64,000 bases of DNA, from NCBI RefSeq assembly GCF_014288115.1, contig NZ_JACOOK010000005.1, positions 62,001 to 126,000 on the forward strand, read 5' to 3'. The notes under the pieces are model-generated. The model searched no databases, was not told the DNA's origin, and saw only the letters and a program-made list of their open reading frames with translations. Positions 25,072-34,780 of the stretch are shown piece by piece. Position numbers and translations under genes: made by a program. The DNA comes from Alistipes_A hominis. GTDB lineage: Bacteria; Bacteroidota; Bacteroidia; Bacteroidales; Rikenellaceae. Position 1 is the stretch's first letter, and each line of letters opens with the position of its first letter.

Positions 25072-26397
25072 ATGAAAAAATCGCTTTTTACCATTATACT
25101 GTCTGTTTTCTTTACATATTCGTTCGCGCAGGGAGAAACATGGTCGCTGGAGCGCTGCATGCAATATGCCATCGCGAACAGCCCGAGCGCCAAACGGCAG
25201 CAATACAGCAACGACAATTACAAACAGGACTATATCAACGCCATTGCGAACATGCTGCCGTCGATCAGCGGCAGCGTGAGCGCTACGCCCAATTTCGGCC
25301 GTTCGATCAACGACGACAACGTCTACGTCAACAACTCTTCGTTTAACAATGCCTATTCGCTCTCGGCGTCAATGCCGATCTTCAACGGATTCGCCACGAT
25401 CAACGCCGTCCGGTCGAGCAAGATCGGACGGCTACTGGGCAAGGAGTATCAACAACAGGTACACGACGATATCTCGCTGTCGGTGATGGAACGCTATTTC
25501 AACGTGATTCTTTACATGGGACTGGTCACCATTGCGGAAGAACAACTGCAGGAGAGCGGCCAAAACCTGTTCAAAGCGCGCGAACTCGAAAAGCTCGGAC
25601 TGCGAAGCAGCGCCGACGTAGCGCAGGTCGAAGCGCAGGTAGCCACGAACGACGCCAACCTGATCAACCAGCAGAATAACCTGACCAACGCATGGACATT
25701 GCTGAAAAACGTCATGAACTACCCCCTGGAAGACTCGCTACGAATCGACACGGCGATCAACATGATCGACGACGTTCCGCAGGAATCCGCAAGCGAAGTG
25801 TTCGCCACGGCGCGAACTCTGCATCCGTCGATCCGGATAGCGGACTATCAACTCCGGCAAAGTAAGCTGAACTATGCCATGAGCCGGGGACGCCTCTTGC
25901 CGTCGGTCAGCCTGTCGGCCGAGTACCATACCAATTATTATAGCGATAAACAGTCCACTCCGGCGCCGTTCAGCTACCAGTTCCGAAACAAAAGAGGCGG
26001 ATACATTTCGGCGACGCTGAGCATCCCCATTTTCAACGGTCTGGCGCGGCGTACCAACGTCAACCGGAACCTGAACAATCTTCGCATCACCGAACAAAAC
26101 AACGCGGAAACGCTGCGTGCGCTGCAAAGTTCGATCAAGCAAGCCGTAGACCGCTGCAACGGACTCGCCAAGGAGTACCTGCAAGCCGCCAAACAGGTCA
26201 GCGCGACCACGCTGGCGCACCGGGCCGTCCAGCGTAAATACGACGAAGGGCTGCTCAGTTCGCTCGAACTGCAAACCAGCGCCACGCAGGTGCAGCAGGC
26301 AAAATCCTACCTGCTGGACGTCAAACTGCAGTACGTCATCCAATACCGGCTGATCCGCTATTACCAGGGAATCCCGCTGATCGAGCAGGTTCACTAA
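25072..26397 (+). CDS. TolC-family outer-membrane efflux channel
   Basis: 441 residues with a signal peptide (KSLFTIILSVFFTYSFAQ). It has two OEP-type repeats rich in long helices, for example ISLSVMERYFNVILYMGLVTIAEEQL and LRALQSSIKQAVDRCNGLAKEYLQAA, and barrel strands such as ISATLSIPIFNGLARRTNVNRN. There is no lipobox. It is first in the operon with the adaptor, six permeases and an ATPase, and would form the outer-membrane exit duct. The 211-base upstream region is shared with the divergent regulator. Confidence 0.9.
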   Translation: MKKSLFTIILSVFFTYSFAQGETWSLERCMQYAIANSPSAKRQQYSNDNYKQDYINAIANMLPSISGSVSATPNFGRSINDDNVYVNNSSFNNAYSLSASMPIFNGFATINAVRSSKIGRLLGKEYQQQVHDDISLSVMERYFNVILYMGLVTIAEEQLQESGQNLFKARELEKLGLRSSADVAQVEAQVATNDANLINQQNNLTNAWTLLKNVMNYPLEDSLRIDTAINMIDDVPQESASEVFATARTLHPSIRIADYQLRQSKLNYAMSRGRLLPSVSLSAEYHTNYYSDKQSTPAPFSYQFRNKRGGYISATLSIPIFNGLARRTNVNRNLNNLRITEQNNAETLRALQSSIKQAVDRCNGLAKEYLQAAKQVSATTLAHRAVQRKYDEGLLSSLELQTSATQVQQAKSYLLDVKLQYVIQYRLIRYYQGIPLIEQVH

Positions 26398-26439
26398 ACA
26401 CGCTCCGAAATCGAAAATCAATAAAAACGACAATCATCT

Positions 26440-27687
26440 ATGGACATCCAACTCAAGCAAAAAAAAGGTCTCAAGAAAAAACATATTCCCTACATCCTGG
26501 GAGGAGTATTGCTCCTCTTCATCCTGTGGCTGATTCTCGGCGACCACTCTTCGACGCTGGTGATCGACAGCCGCACGATCACCGTCGGGACGGCCAGAAA
26601 CGACCTTTTCAACGATTATATCCGGGTCAACGGCACCGTGCAGCCGATCACGATCCTGCAACTCTCTCCGCTGGAGGGCGGCGTGGTCGAAAAGCGGAAC
26701 ATCGAAGAGGGCAACACGGTCAAAGAGGGAGACGTGATCCTGACGCTGAGCAACCAAAACCTGAGCGCTTCGGTACTGGAAAGCGAGTCCCAGTTGGCCG
26801 ACCGGGTGAACGCCCTGCGGAACGCACAGATCCAGATGGAACAGGATCGGCTGAACCAGCAAAAAGAGCAATTCGCGACCGACCTCGACATCCAGCGAAA
26901 AAAACGGCAGTACCAACAAAAAGAAAAGCTGTACAACGAAAAGCTGATCGCCAGGGAGGAATACCTGCAAGCCAAAGAAGACTACGAGCTGGTCGAGCGC
27001 AGCCGAGAACTGATTATCGAACGCCAGAAGCAGGATTCGCTGGCCCGTGTCGTACAGATCGATCACCTGAAAGAAAACGTTGAGAACATGAACAAAAACA
27101 TGGAGTTGATCCGCCAGCGGGTGGAAAACCTGAAAGTAAAGTCTCCGATCGACGGCGAACTGGTGCAACTGAACGTCGAACTGGGACAGTCGATCGGCGC
27201 GGGTCAAAAAGTCGGGCAAATCAACGACCTTTCCGACTTTAAAATCCAAGCGACGCCCGACGAGCACTACCTCGATAAAGTGCATCCCGGCCTGGACGCC
27301 AAATTCGAACGGCAGGGAGTCGAATTCGGTCTGAAAGTCTCGAAGGTCTACCCGGAAGTGCAGGGCGGACAATTCAAGATCGATTTCCATTTCGAAGGCG
27401 AGCGCCCCGACAACATCTGGTCGGGACAGACCTATTACATCAACCTCGAACTCGGACAACCCGTCCAAGCGCTGCTGATCCCGCGCGGGGCATTCTACCA
27501 GAGCACCGGAGGCAGTTGGATATTCGTCCTGTCGGCAGACGGTAAAAAAGCTTTCCGACGCAAAATCAAGATCGGACGGCAAAATCCGCAGTTCTACGAA
27601 GTGACCGAAGGACTCGACCCGGACGAAAAGGTAATCGTTTCGAGTTACGAAACCTACGGCGACAACGACGTGCTGATCCTTCGATAG
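26440..27687 (+). CDS. HlyD/MacA-like periplasmic adaptor
   Basis: 415 residues. One N-terminal membrane anchor (YILGGVLLLFILWLIL, residues about 18-33) is followed by a split lipoyl/barrel-sandwich domain (LEGGVVEKRNIEEGNTVKEGD and later KVKSPIDGELVQLNVELGQS). A long helical hairpin lies between, rich in Gln, Glu, Arg and Lys (residues about 110-225). A beta-barrel and C-terminal domain close it. It would bridge the permease and the TolC-like channel. The spacers to both neighbours are 42 bases. Confidence 0.88.
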   Translation: MDIQLKQKKGLKKKHIPYILGGVLLLFILWLILGDHSSTLVIDSRTITVGTARNDLFNDYIRVNGTVQPITILQLSPLEGGVVEKRNIEEGNTVKEGDVILTLSNQNLSASVLESESQLADRVNALRNAQIQMEQDRLNQQKEQFATDLDIQRKKRQYQQKEKLYNEKLIAREEYLQAKEDYELVERSRELIIERQKQDSLARVVQIDHLKENVENMNKNMELIRQRVENLKVKSPIDGELVQLNVELGQSIGAGQKVGQINDLSDFKIQATPDEHYLDKVHPGLDAKFERQGVEFGLKVSKVYPEVQGGQFKIDFHFEGERPDNIWSGQTYYINLELGQPVQALLIPRGAFYQSTGGSWIFVLSADGKKAFRRKIKIGRQNPQFYEVTEGLDPDEKVIVSSYETYGDNDVLILR

Positions 27688-27729
27688 CCCCGTCATATTA
27701 CACAGAAACTGTCAAACCGAAGAATCCGC

Positions 27730-30057
27730 ATGAAGCGACTGATCTACACTTTCCGGTACCTGACCCGAAACCGGGGCAACAACCTGATCCGTATCCTGTC
27801 CATGACGCTCGGGCTGGTCGTAGGCGCTATTCTGCTGTCGCAGGTAGCTTTCGACACCTCTTTCGACCGTTTTTATCCGGATGCCGACCGCATTTACCAG
27901 GCCCGGTTCGTATGGGTCGGCGAAAATGAAGACGACGTGGCCGACGGGTTGTTCGGAGAGCCCTGGTCCGTTCTGCGCGACGAGCTGCCAGGAACGGTCT
28001 CAGGCACGATGTTTTTCCCCCAACGCAATTTACGTCCCTTTTATTACGAGGATCATCCTCACGTTTTCCAAGGACTGTACCACGCCGATTCCGTATTTTT
28101 CGATTTTTTCGGAGTGAAACTGACTCAAGGGGATCTCCGCAGCGGATTCCTGAGCGACCGGAATATTTTCCTATCCGGAAGCTGTGCGGAACGGATGTTC
28201 GGCGGGCGAAATCCGGTCGGGGAAATCGTCTTTTACGACAAGTCCGCCCCTTACACCGTGGCGGGCGTGTTCGAGGATTTTCCGAAAAACAGCACACTGA
28301 GTTTCGATGCGCTGATTCCGCTGAGGAACATCGCCCCGTTCACGGACATCAACGGATGGCGGCCGAATATGAAATGGGGCGGCACCGACTGTTTCAGGGG
28401 ATACGTAAAACTGGTTCCGGGAGCCAACCCCGATTCGGTCAATGCAGATTTACGGAAAATCTGCAGGAAATACGCAGATACGGACGAGGTCTTTTACAGA
28501 CTGTATCCGGTAACGCAACTGCACCGGGACAATGCCGACGTCCGTCATCATGTCTTCATCCGGAGCCTGCTGGCTTTCATCGTGCTGCTCGTCGCGGCGA
28601 TGAATTACGCGCTGGCTTCGATCTCGTCGCTGGCCACCCGCGCCCGGACAATGGCAATGTACAAATGCAACGGCAACACCTCTTCCGGCATTTTCGGCAT
28701 GATGCTTTCGGAGACCGCGATCCTGATCCTGTTGTCGATGCTGCTGGCCGTTCTTCTCGTTTTTTCATTCAGGCAACCGATCCAGCAAATCATAACCCCC
28801 CCTTTCAGCGCTATTTTCACGGCCGGCAATCTGACCAAAACGCTGGCGGTCATCATCCCGCTGTTCCTGATCGCCGGCGTCATCCCGGCCAAAATATTCT
28901 CGTCGATCCCGGTCGCGCTGGCATTCCGTAACTATGCGCTAAACAAACGGCTGTGGAAACAATTCCTGCTTTTCATCCAGTTCGGATGCGCGGCCCTGAT
29001 GATCACGTTGCTGGCGATCGTCGTCAGGCAATACCGCCTGGTGCTTCATAAAGATCCGGGGTTCCGTTACGAGAATCTCGTCTTTGTCCGGTTTCCGGGA
29101 TTCGACCCGGCACAGGCCGACATGCTGAAACACCAGCTCGGGAAGCTCCCGGCCGTACAGGTTGTGTGTTTCGCGTCGGGTCTGCCCGGATATGAATGTT
29201 CGGGAGACAACATCTCGGAAGAGGCCACCGGCAGGGGCGTGCATATTTTCGCCTACGGCGTCGACTCCGACTTTATCCCGGCAATGGAGATCCGGGTGGC
29301 ATCGGGCCGTAATTTCGGCGCCGACCCGGCCGGCAATGAAATCATTGTCAACGAAGAGTTGGTCGAAAAAATGCAATGGACCGACAGCCCGATCGGGAAA
29401 ACGGTACTCTTGTTCCAAACTCCGCGCACGATCGTCGGAGTGGTCGAAAACTTCTACAACCAGCCGCTGATCCGGGAACCGAACTCCGTCATACACCCTT
29501 CCGTGCTGATGCCGGCGACGGGGAGCCCGATCCTGATCGCAAAACTCGACGGGATTACCCCGGAAAAACTCTCCGAAATTCGCAAGCTCCTGACGAATCT
29601 GTTCCCCTCGACGGATATTACCGTCGATATCTACCGGGAAGTCATCCGGGCGCAATACGAAAACGAGTTGCACTTTCGCAACACGGTATTCGTCGGCGTG
29701 ATCGTCACGCTGCTGATCTCGTTGATCGGCTTGGTCGGTTATACGAACAATGAAATCCAGCGCCGCAGCAAGGAAATCGCCATCCGCAAAGTCAACGGAG
29801 CGACCGCGAGCAGCATCGTCCGGCTGATCGCCCGCGACCTGCAATGGATCACATTGGCGGCGCTGGTCGCCGGATTCGCGGGAGCGTATTTGATCGGGGG
29901 CAACTGGTTGCTTCGATTCGCGACAAAGACGCCGTTGAACATCGGACTGTTCGCCGGATGCGGCTTGACCGTTTGCGCGATCATCGCCGTAACGGTCATC
30001 CTAAAAACACGGCGGACAGCCTGCGAAAACCCGGTAAAATCCATTAAAAAAGAATAA
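27730..30057 (+). CDS. FtsX/MacB-type ABC permease, array member 1
   Basis: 775 residues with two FtsX modules in one chain. A first transmembrane helix (20-40) precedes a MacB-like periplasmic domain starting FDTSFDRFYPDADRIYQ; three helices follow at about 280-395. A second helix-plus-periplasmic-domain unit starts near 415, with three final helices at about 660-770. The cytoplasmic coupling stretch reads RRSKEIAIRKVNGATASSIVRLIA and the tail is NPVKSIKKE. No ATPase domain is attached. It resembles member 2 more than members 3-6, as both have RRSKEIAIRKVNGAT. Confidence 0.88.
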   Translation: MKRLIYTFRYLTRNRGNNLIRILSMTLGLVVGAILLSQVAFDTSFDRFYPDADRIYQARFVWVGENEDDVADGLFGEPWSVLRDELPGTVSGTMFFPQRNLRPFYYEDHPHVFQGLYHADSVFFDFFGVKLTQGDLRSGFLSDRNIFLSGSCAERMFGGRNPVGEIVFYDKSAPYTVAGVFEDFPKNSTLSFDALIPLRNIAPFTDINGWRPNMKWGGTDCFRGYVKLVPGANPDSVNADLRKICRKYADTDEVFYRLYPVTQLHRDNADVRHHVFIRSLLAFIVLLVAAMNYALASISSLATRARTMAMYKCNGNTSSGIFGMMLSETAILILLSMLLAVLLVFSFRQPIQQIITPPFSAIFTAGNLTKTLAVIIPLFLIAGVIPAKIFSSIPVALAFRNYALNKRLWKQFLLFIQFGCAALMITLLAIVVRQYRLVLHKDPGFRYENLVFVRFPGFDPAQADMLKHQLGKLPAVQVVCFASGLPGYECSGDNISEEATGRGVHIFAYGVDSDFIPAMEIRVASGRNFGADPAGNEIIVNEELVEKMQWTDSPIGKTVLLFQTPRTIVGVVENFYNQPLIREPNSVIHPSVLMPATGSPILIAKLDGITPEKLSEIRKLLTNLFPSTDITVDIYREVIRAQYENELHFRNTVFVGVIVTLLISLIGLVGYTNNEIQRRSKEIAIRKVNGATASSIVRLIARDLQWITLAALVAGFAGAYLIGGNWLLRFATKTPLNIGLFAGCGLTVCAIIAVTVILKTRRTACENPVKSIKKE

Positions 30058-30086
30058 TCCGAAAAACATCTAAACCCCGAACGATT

Positions 30087-32411
30087 ATGAAAACGCTCTC
30101 CTATGCCTTCAAATACCTGCTCAAACTGCGTGGAAACAATGTAATCAAGCTGATATCCATCACAATGGGGTTGTTTCTCGGATGGGTGTTCCTGGCAAAA
30201 ATCGTCTATGTGGAATCTTACAACAAATCGTTCCCCGACGCAGAACGGATCTACCGTGTGGACGAACGTGTAACCCTGCCCGACCGGGAGATCAGGGCCG
30301 GATACATATCGGCGCCCGTCGCCCCGGCCCTGAAAGACGAATTCCCGGAAATCGAAACCGCTACGGTCATCTGCCGGCATTTCCCTTTGCTGACACACGG
30401 CGAACATCCTTTCGAGATAAACATAGCCTGTACAGACACGGCGTTTTTCGACTTGTTCAGTATCGAAGTCCTGTCCGGCGATCCGGAGCAGGCTCTTCAG
30501 GATCCGGACAACCTGTTCCTTTCCCGAAAAACGGCGCGACGGATCTTCGGCGAAGCCGACCCGATCGGACAAATGCTGGAGGAAGCGACCGGAACCCATT
30601 ACCGGGTAGCCGGGATATTCGAGGATCTGCCGGATAATACGGATGTAAGATGTGAAGGAATCGTTTCGTTCGACAACGTAAAAAAAATGCGCCGGAATTC
30701 GGGATGGGGCGGCGGAGACAGTTATACGGGGTACGTAAGGCTCGTTCCCCAAGCCGTTCCCGATTCGATAGAACCGCGGATCATGGACGTACTGCAAAAG
30801 TATTACGATTATGCCGGCGATGCCGCGCAAGGGTTCAAGATCGAATATTTTTTCAATCCGATGACCGACATTTACGCGCAACAACCCGACGTTAAAAACG
30901 CAACGCAACTGCTGATCCTGCTCGCCGTTGCGATCCTGTTCGTATCGGCGCTGAATTACGTCCTGTCGAACTTTTCTTCCCTCCCGGAACGAGGCCGGAC
31001 CATGGCGATGCACAAATGTAACGGAGCCCGCAAATCGGACATCTTCAGCATCATGATGAGCGAAACGTCCCTATTGATCCTGATTTCGTTCCTGTTCGTC
31101 ATCGCTTTGCTGTTCGGTTTGCGGGACACCATCCAGAAAATGGTCGGAGCGACTCCGAAAATGCTTTTCTCCGGATATAATCTCAGGTATATCATCCCGA
31201 TAGTCGCCGGAGTATTCCTGCTGGCAGGGCTGGTACCGGCGAATCTGCTCGCAAGAATTCCCGTCACGACCGCCTACCGGCGCTATTCGCCGAGCAACCG
31301 GTTGTGGAAGCAGGCATTACTGCTGATCCAGTTTACTGCGGTAACACTGCTGATTTCGCTGCTGGTCACGGTGGCCAGGCAATACGACCTGATGCTGCGG
31401 GAAAATCCGGGATACAATACGAAAAACATGCTTCATACCGAGGCTCTGGCGGGCAGAAACATCCAACAGTACGAAACCGCCAGGCAGGAATTGTTGTCGC
31501 TGCCTTTCGTGACCGGAATCGGAGCGGGATGCCACCCGCTCGAAGGAGGGTATTCCGGAAACCCTGTTCAGGACGATCAGAAAAACAATCTCTTCGTCAC
31601 GCGTCTTGACGTGATTTCACCGGACTACATACCCACGATGGGTATCCAACTGAAGCAAGGCGAAAACTTTGAAAATATGCCCACCGAGGGACAGGTGATC
31701 GTCAACGAAGAGTTCGTGCGAAAAATGGGCTGGCAGGGCAATCCGGTCGGGAACAGTTTTTTCTTCGGCAGCCCGACCCCTTGCACCGTCATCGGCGTGG
31801 TCCGGGATTTCCGGACGTCGACACTGCGCGCCGGCATCGAACCGCTGGCCCTGTTCTGTATGAACGACCAGAACGGCATAGAAGACATTCAGATCCGCGT
31901 CGATGCGATCACGCCGGAAAATATCGCGTCATTGACCGCAAAGCTGAAAACCCTGGCGCCGGAACAGGATATCCGGATCTGGGCTTACGACGACCTGACG
32001 CTCAATGCCTATTACAACGAAAGAATGTTGCGCAACATGATATTCGTCGGCGTATTCATTACGCTGGCAATAAGCCTGATCGGGCTGCTCGGCTTCATCA
32101 ACGACGAAATCCGCCGCCGCAGCAAGGAGATCGCCATCCGCAAAGTGAACGGAGCGACTCCGGGCAGCGTCGTCCGGCTGATAGCATCCGATCTGAAATA
32201 CACCGTATGCGCCGGCATCGTAGCGGGGCTCGGCCTGTCCTTCCTGCAAGGCAGACACTGGCTGGAACGCTTCGCCGTTAAAGTACCGCTGAGTTTGTGG
32301 ATCTACATCGTTTGCGGGATAGCCGTCGCCGGGCTGATCTGTGCAATCACCGTCCTGAAAATCCGCAAAACGGCCAACGAAAACCCGGTCAATTCGATCA
32401 AAAAAGAGTAA
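30087..32411 (+). CDS. FtsX/MacB-type ABC permease, array member 2
   Basis: 774 residues with the same double FtsX/MacB-periplasmic layout as member 1. The start is MKTLSYAFKYLLKLRGNNVIK, parallel to RYLTRNRGNNLIR in member 1. The coupling stretch is RRSKEIAIRKVNGATPGSVVRLIA and the tail NPVNSIKKE. The periplasmic regions differ strongly from member 1 (for example VTLPDREIRAGYISAPVAPALKD), so ligand contacts probably differ. It is 29 bases from member 1 and 21 from member 3, so co-transcription is very likely. Confidence 0.88.
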   Translation: MKTLSYAFKYLLKLRGNNVIKLISITMGLFLGWVFLAKIVYVESYNKSFPDAERIYRVDERVTLPDREIRAGYISAPVAPALKDEFPEIETATVICRHFPLLTHGEHPFEINIACTDTAFFDLFSIEVLSGDPEQALQDPDNLFLSRKTARRIFGEADPIGQMLEEATGTHYRVAGIFEDLPDNTDVRCEGIVSFDNVKKMRRNSGWGGGDSYTGYVRLVPQAVPDSIEPRIMDVLQKYYDYAGDAAQGFKIEYFFNPMTDIYAQQPDVKNATQLLILLAVAILFVSALNYVLSNFSSLPERGRTMAMHKCNGARKSDIFSIMMSETSLLILISFLFVIALLFGLRDTIQKMVGATPKMLFSGYNLRYIIPIVAGVFLLAGLVPANLLARIPVTTAYRRYSPSNRLWKQALLLIQFTAVTLLISLLVTVARQYDLMLRENPGYNTKNMLHTEALAGRNIQQYETARQELLSLPFVTGIGAGCHPLEGGYSGNPVQDDQKNNLFVTRLDVISPDYIPTMGIQLKQGENFENMPTEGQVIVNEEFVRKMGWQGNPVGNSFFFGSPTPCTVIGVVRDFRTSTLRAGIEPLALFCMNDQNGIEDIQIRVDAITPENIASLTAKLKTLAPEQDIRIWAYDDLTLNAYYNERMLRNMIFVGVFITLAISLIGLLGFINDEIRRRSKEIAIRKVNGATPGSVVRLIASDLKYTVCAGIVAGLGLSFLQGRHWLERFAVKVPLSLWIYIVCGIAVAGLICAITVLKIRKTANENPVNSIKKE

Positions 32412-32432
32412 CCTTTCACAATAGATCACCCG

Positions 32433-34757
32433 ATGATTTTTTTTAAAAACTTTCTCTACCTGCTACGGCATCACAAAGCGGCCGCCCTGCTGAACCTCGC
32501 AGGACTGACCGTCGCGCTCGCCTCGTTCATGCTAATCGTCATGCAGGTCGACTACGACCTGGGCTATGACCGGCAGTACGAAAACGCCGACCGGATTTTC
32601 CGGATCGAACGCAGTTCGGCAGCGGACAACGCCACCGTCTTTTCACCCTGGATCGGCAACGACTTTTCGACCGTCGAACAAATGACCGCATCCGTTCCGG
32701 ACATCGCAGGGGAAGGCGGACTGAGATGGTTTTCAAACAATGTTTTCGACGAGTCGGAGACACGGTTTCCGATCCGGTGCATACAGGTCACGGAAAACTG
32801 GCCGGAGGTATTCGGTTTCCGGTATGTCGGGGGAGATCCGGACAGGCTTTCCGAACCGGGCACAGCCGTCGTTCCGGAAAGTTTTGCAAAAACGGCCTTT
32901 CCGGACGGCGACGCCGTCGGCAAAACGCTGATTCCGGAAAATTACGAAAAACCGCTACAAATCGTCGCCGTTTACCGGGATTTTCCGAAGAATTCATCCG
33001 TAAAAAACGATGTCTACACGGTTCGTCCGCTCGAAACTACCATCTCCGACATCATGTATTATATCGTGGCGAACGATGCCGGACACAAAGCGAAAATAGA
33101 GGCCGATCTGACCCGGAAAATCCGGGAGACCGACGGCGATTCGACGAAACGTATCCGGCTCCATACCCTGCACGACGTATATTATGCGACGGACTGCATC
33201 AGCGACTCCCACGAAAAAGGCAGTCGCGCGACCACCTTGTCGCTGATCGCCGCCGCCATTCTGATTCTCGGGATCGCCGCCATCAATTCGGTCAATTTCG
33301 CGATCGCACTGATACCGACCCGCGTACGAAGCCTGAACGCTCGTAAGATTTTCGGATGCAAAACTTCCGTATTACGGCGCAATCTGATCGCCGAAACTGT
33401 CGGGACAACGCTGGTTGCATTTTTACTGGCGCTGTGCATCGTACAATGGCTGTCTCCGCTGTCGGCGAATCTGCTGAACGGAATCGCTTCGCCGAGCGAG
33501 AATCCGGCTGCGATCTGGATCTCGCTGGCCGCCGCTTCGACAACCGGGATACTTTCGGGACTTTACCCGGCTTTTTACAGCACCTCGTTCAATCCGGCCC
33601 TCGCGATCCAGGGAAATTTCGGAAATACCCGTACCGGGAAACGGCTGCGCACCGTGCTGATTGCAACACAGTTCATGGTCACTATCGGCTTTATCGCAGC
33701 GGCCCTGCTCATTCACCGGCAAGACAGGTTTCTGAAAAGCCACGATCTCGGCTTCCGGCAACAAAACATCCTGATAACGACCGTATCGTCGAAAACGAGC
33801 GAACAACCGGACGCATACGCCGGCATGCTGAAAAGCCATCCCGCCATCGCTGACGTCACCTTCTCGTTCGGCCAACTCGTCGACCGCACCCCTCCGATGC
33901 GGCTTTCGTCCGTTTACAAAAATCGAACAAGCAAATTCTGCGTCTATTGCGTAGCGTCCAATTTCTTGTCGTTCATGGGAATGGAGATTGCCGAAGGGCG
34001 CGACTTCCGGGAAACCGACCGTCTGAAAGAAAACAATACGTTCATTTTCAATCAAACGGCCGAAAGAAAATACGGCATAGAGCCGAACAGCACGATCCAC
34101 GGTTTCACCGCCCGGGACGACATCGCAGGGATTGTCCGGGACTTCAACTACCAGCCGTTGCAATACGCGATCGAACCGGCCGCCTTTTGCCTGTTCGGAA
34201 TCAATGACTGCATTCCGCTGAACGTCGTTTACGTGAAAGTCAACGGAGGCGATCTGGCGGCCGTCATCGGGCACATCCGGGAAACGGGCGGGAAATTCGA
34301 CATCCGAAACCGGGCTCAGGACATCGTTTTCATGGATCAAGCGATCGGCAACCTGTATCGGAAAGAAGCCCTTTTTTCGAAACAGATCGCCCTGTTCAGC
34401 CTGCTGTCGATCCTCATATCGGTCGTCGGAGTCTTCGGCCTCGTGCTGTTCGACATGCAGTACCGCCGCAAAGAGATCGGGCTGCGGAAAGTACACGGCG
34501 CCACCTCAGGAGAAATCCTGCGCATGTTCAATGCCGGATACATACGGATAATTCTGATCTGTTTCGCCGTCGCGACGCCGATAACGTGGTACGCGGGCGA
34601 CAAGTGGCTGGAACGGTTCGCTTACCGGACTCCGATCGATCCGTGGATATTCGGCACGGCCCTATCGCTCGTGCTGTCGATTACCGTCGCGACCATTTCG
34701 CTATTGTGCTACCGTACCGCCCGTGAAAACCCGGCCGACTCGATCCGGAAAGAATAA
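32433..34757 (+). CDS. FtsX/MacB-type ABC permease, array member 3
   Basis: 774 residues. It is the first of a second subgroup (members 3-6) whose N-terminus reads LLNLAGLTVALASFMLIVMQVDYDLGYDRQYENADRIFRI in two consecutive blocks. The coupling stretch is RRKEIGLRKVHGATSGEILRMF and the tail NPADSIRKE. Internal features are the usual VAVYRDFPKNSSVKNDVYT and NPVG-like DAVGKTL region of the first periplasmic domain, then a second TM/periplasmic unit. The reading frame is intact. Confidence 0.88.
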   Translation: MIFFKNFLYLLRHHKAAALLNLAGLTVALASFMLIVMQVDYDLGYDRQYENADRIFRIERSSAADNATVFSPWIGNDFSTVEQMTASVPDIAGEGGLRWFSNNVFDESETRFPIRCIQVTENWPEVFGFRYVGGDPDRLSEPGTAVVPESFAKTAFPDGDAVGKTLIPENYEKPLQIVAVYRDFPKNSSVKNDVYTVRPLETTISDIMYYIVANDAGHKAKIEADLTRKIRETDGDSTKRIRLHTLHDVYYATDCISDSHEKGSRATTLSLIAAAILILGIAAINSVNFAIALIPTRVRSLNARKIFGCKTSVLRRNLIAETVGTTLVAFLLALCIVQWLSPLSANLLNGIASPSENPAAIWISLAAASTTGILSGLYPAFYSTSFNPALAIQGNFGNTRTGKRLRTVLIATQFMVTIGFIAAALLIHRQDRFLKSHDLGFRQQNILITTVSSKTSEQPDAYAGMLKSHPAIADVTFSFGQLVDRTPPMRLSSVYKNRTSKFCVYCVASNFLSFMGMEIAEGRDFRETDRLKENNTFIFNQTAERKYGIEPNSTIHGFTARDDIAGIVRDFNYQPLQYAIEPAAFCLFGINDCIPLNVVYVKVNGGDLAAVIGHIRETGGKFDIRNRAQDIVFMDQAIGNLYRKEALFSKQIALFSLLSILISVVGVFGLVLFDMQYRRKEIGLRKVHGATSGEILRMFNAGYIRIILICFAVATPITWYAGDKWLERFAYRTPIDPWIFGTALSLVLSITVATISLLCYRTARENPADSIRKE

Positions 34758-34780
34758 TTATCACAAAACGATACAAAGTC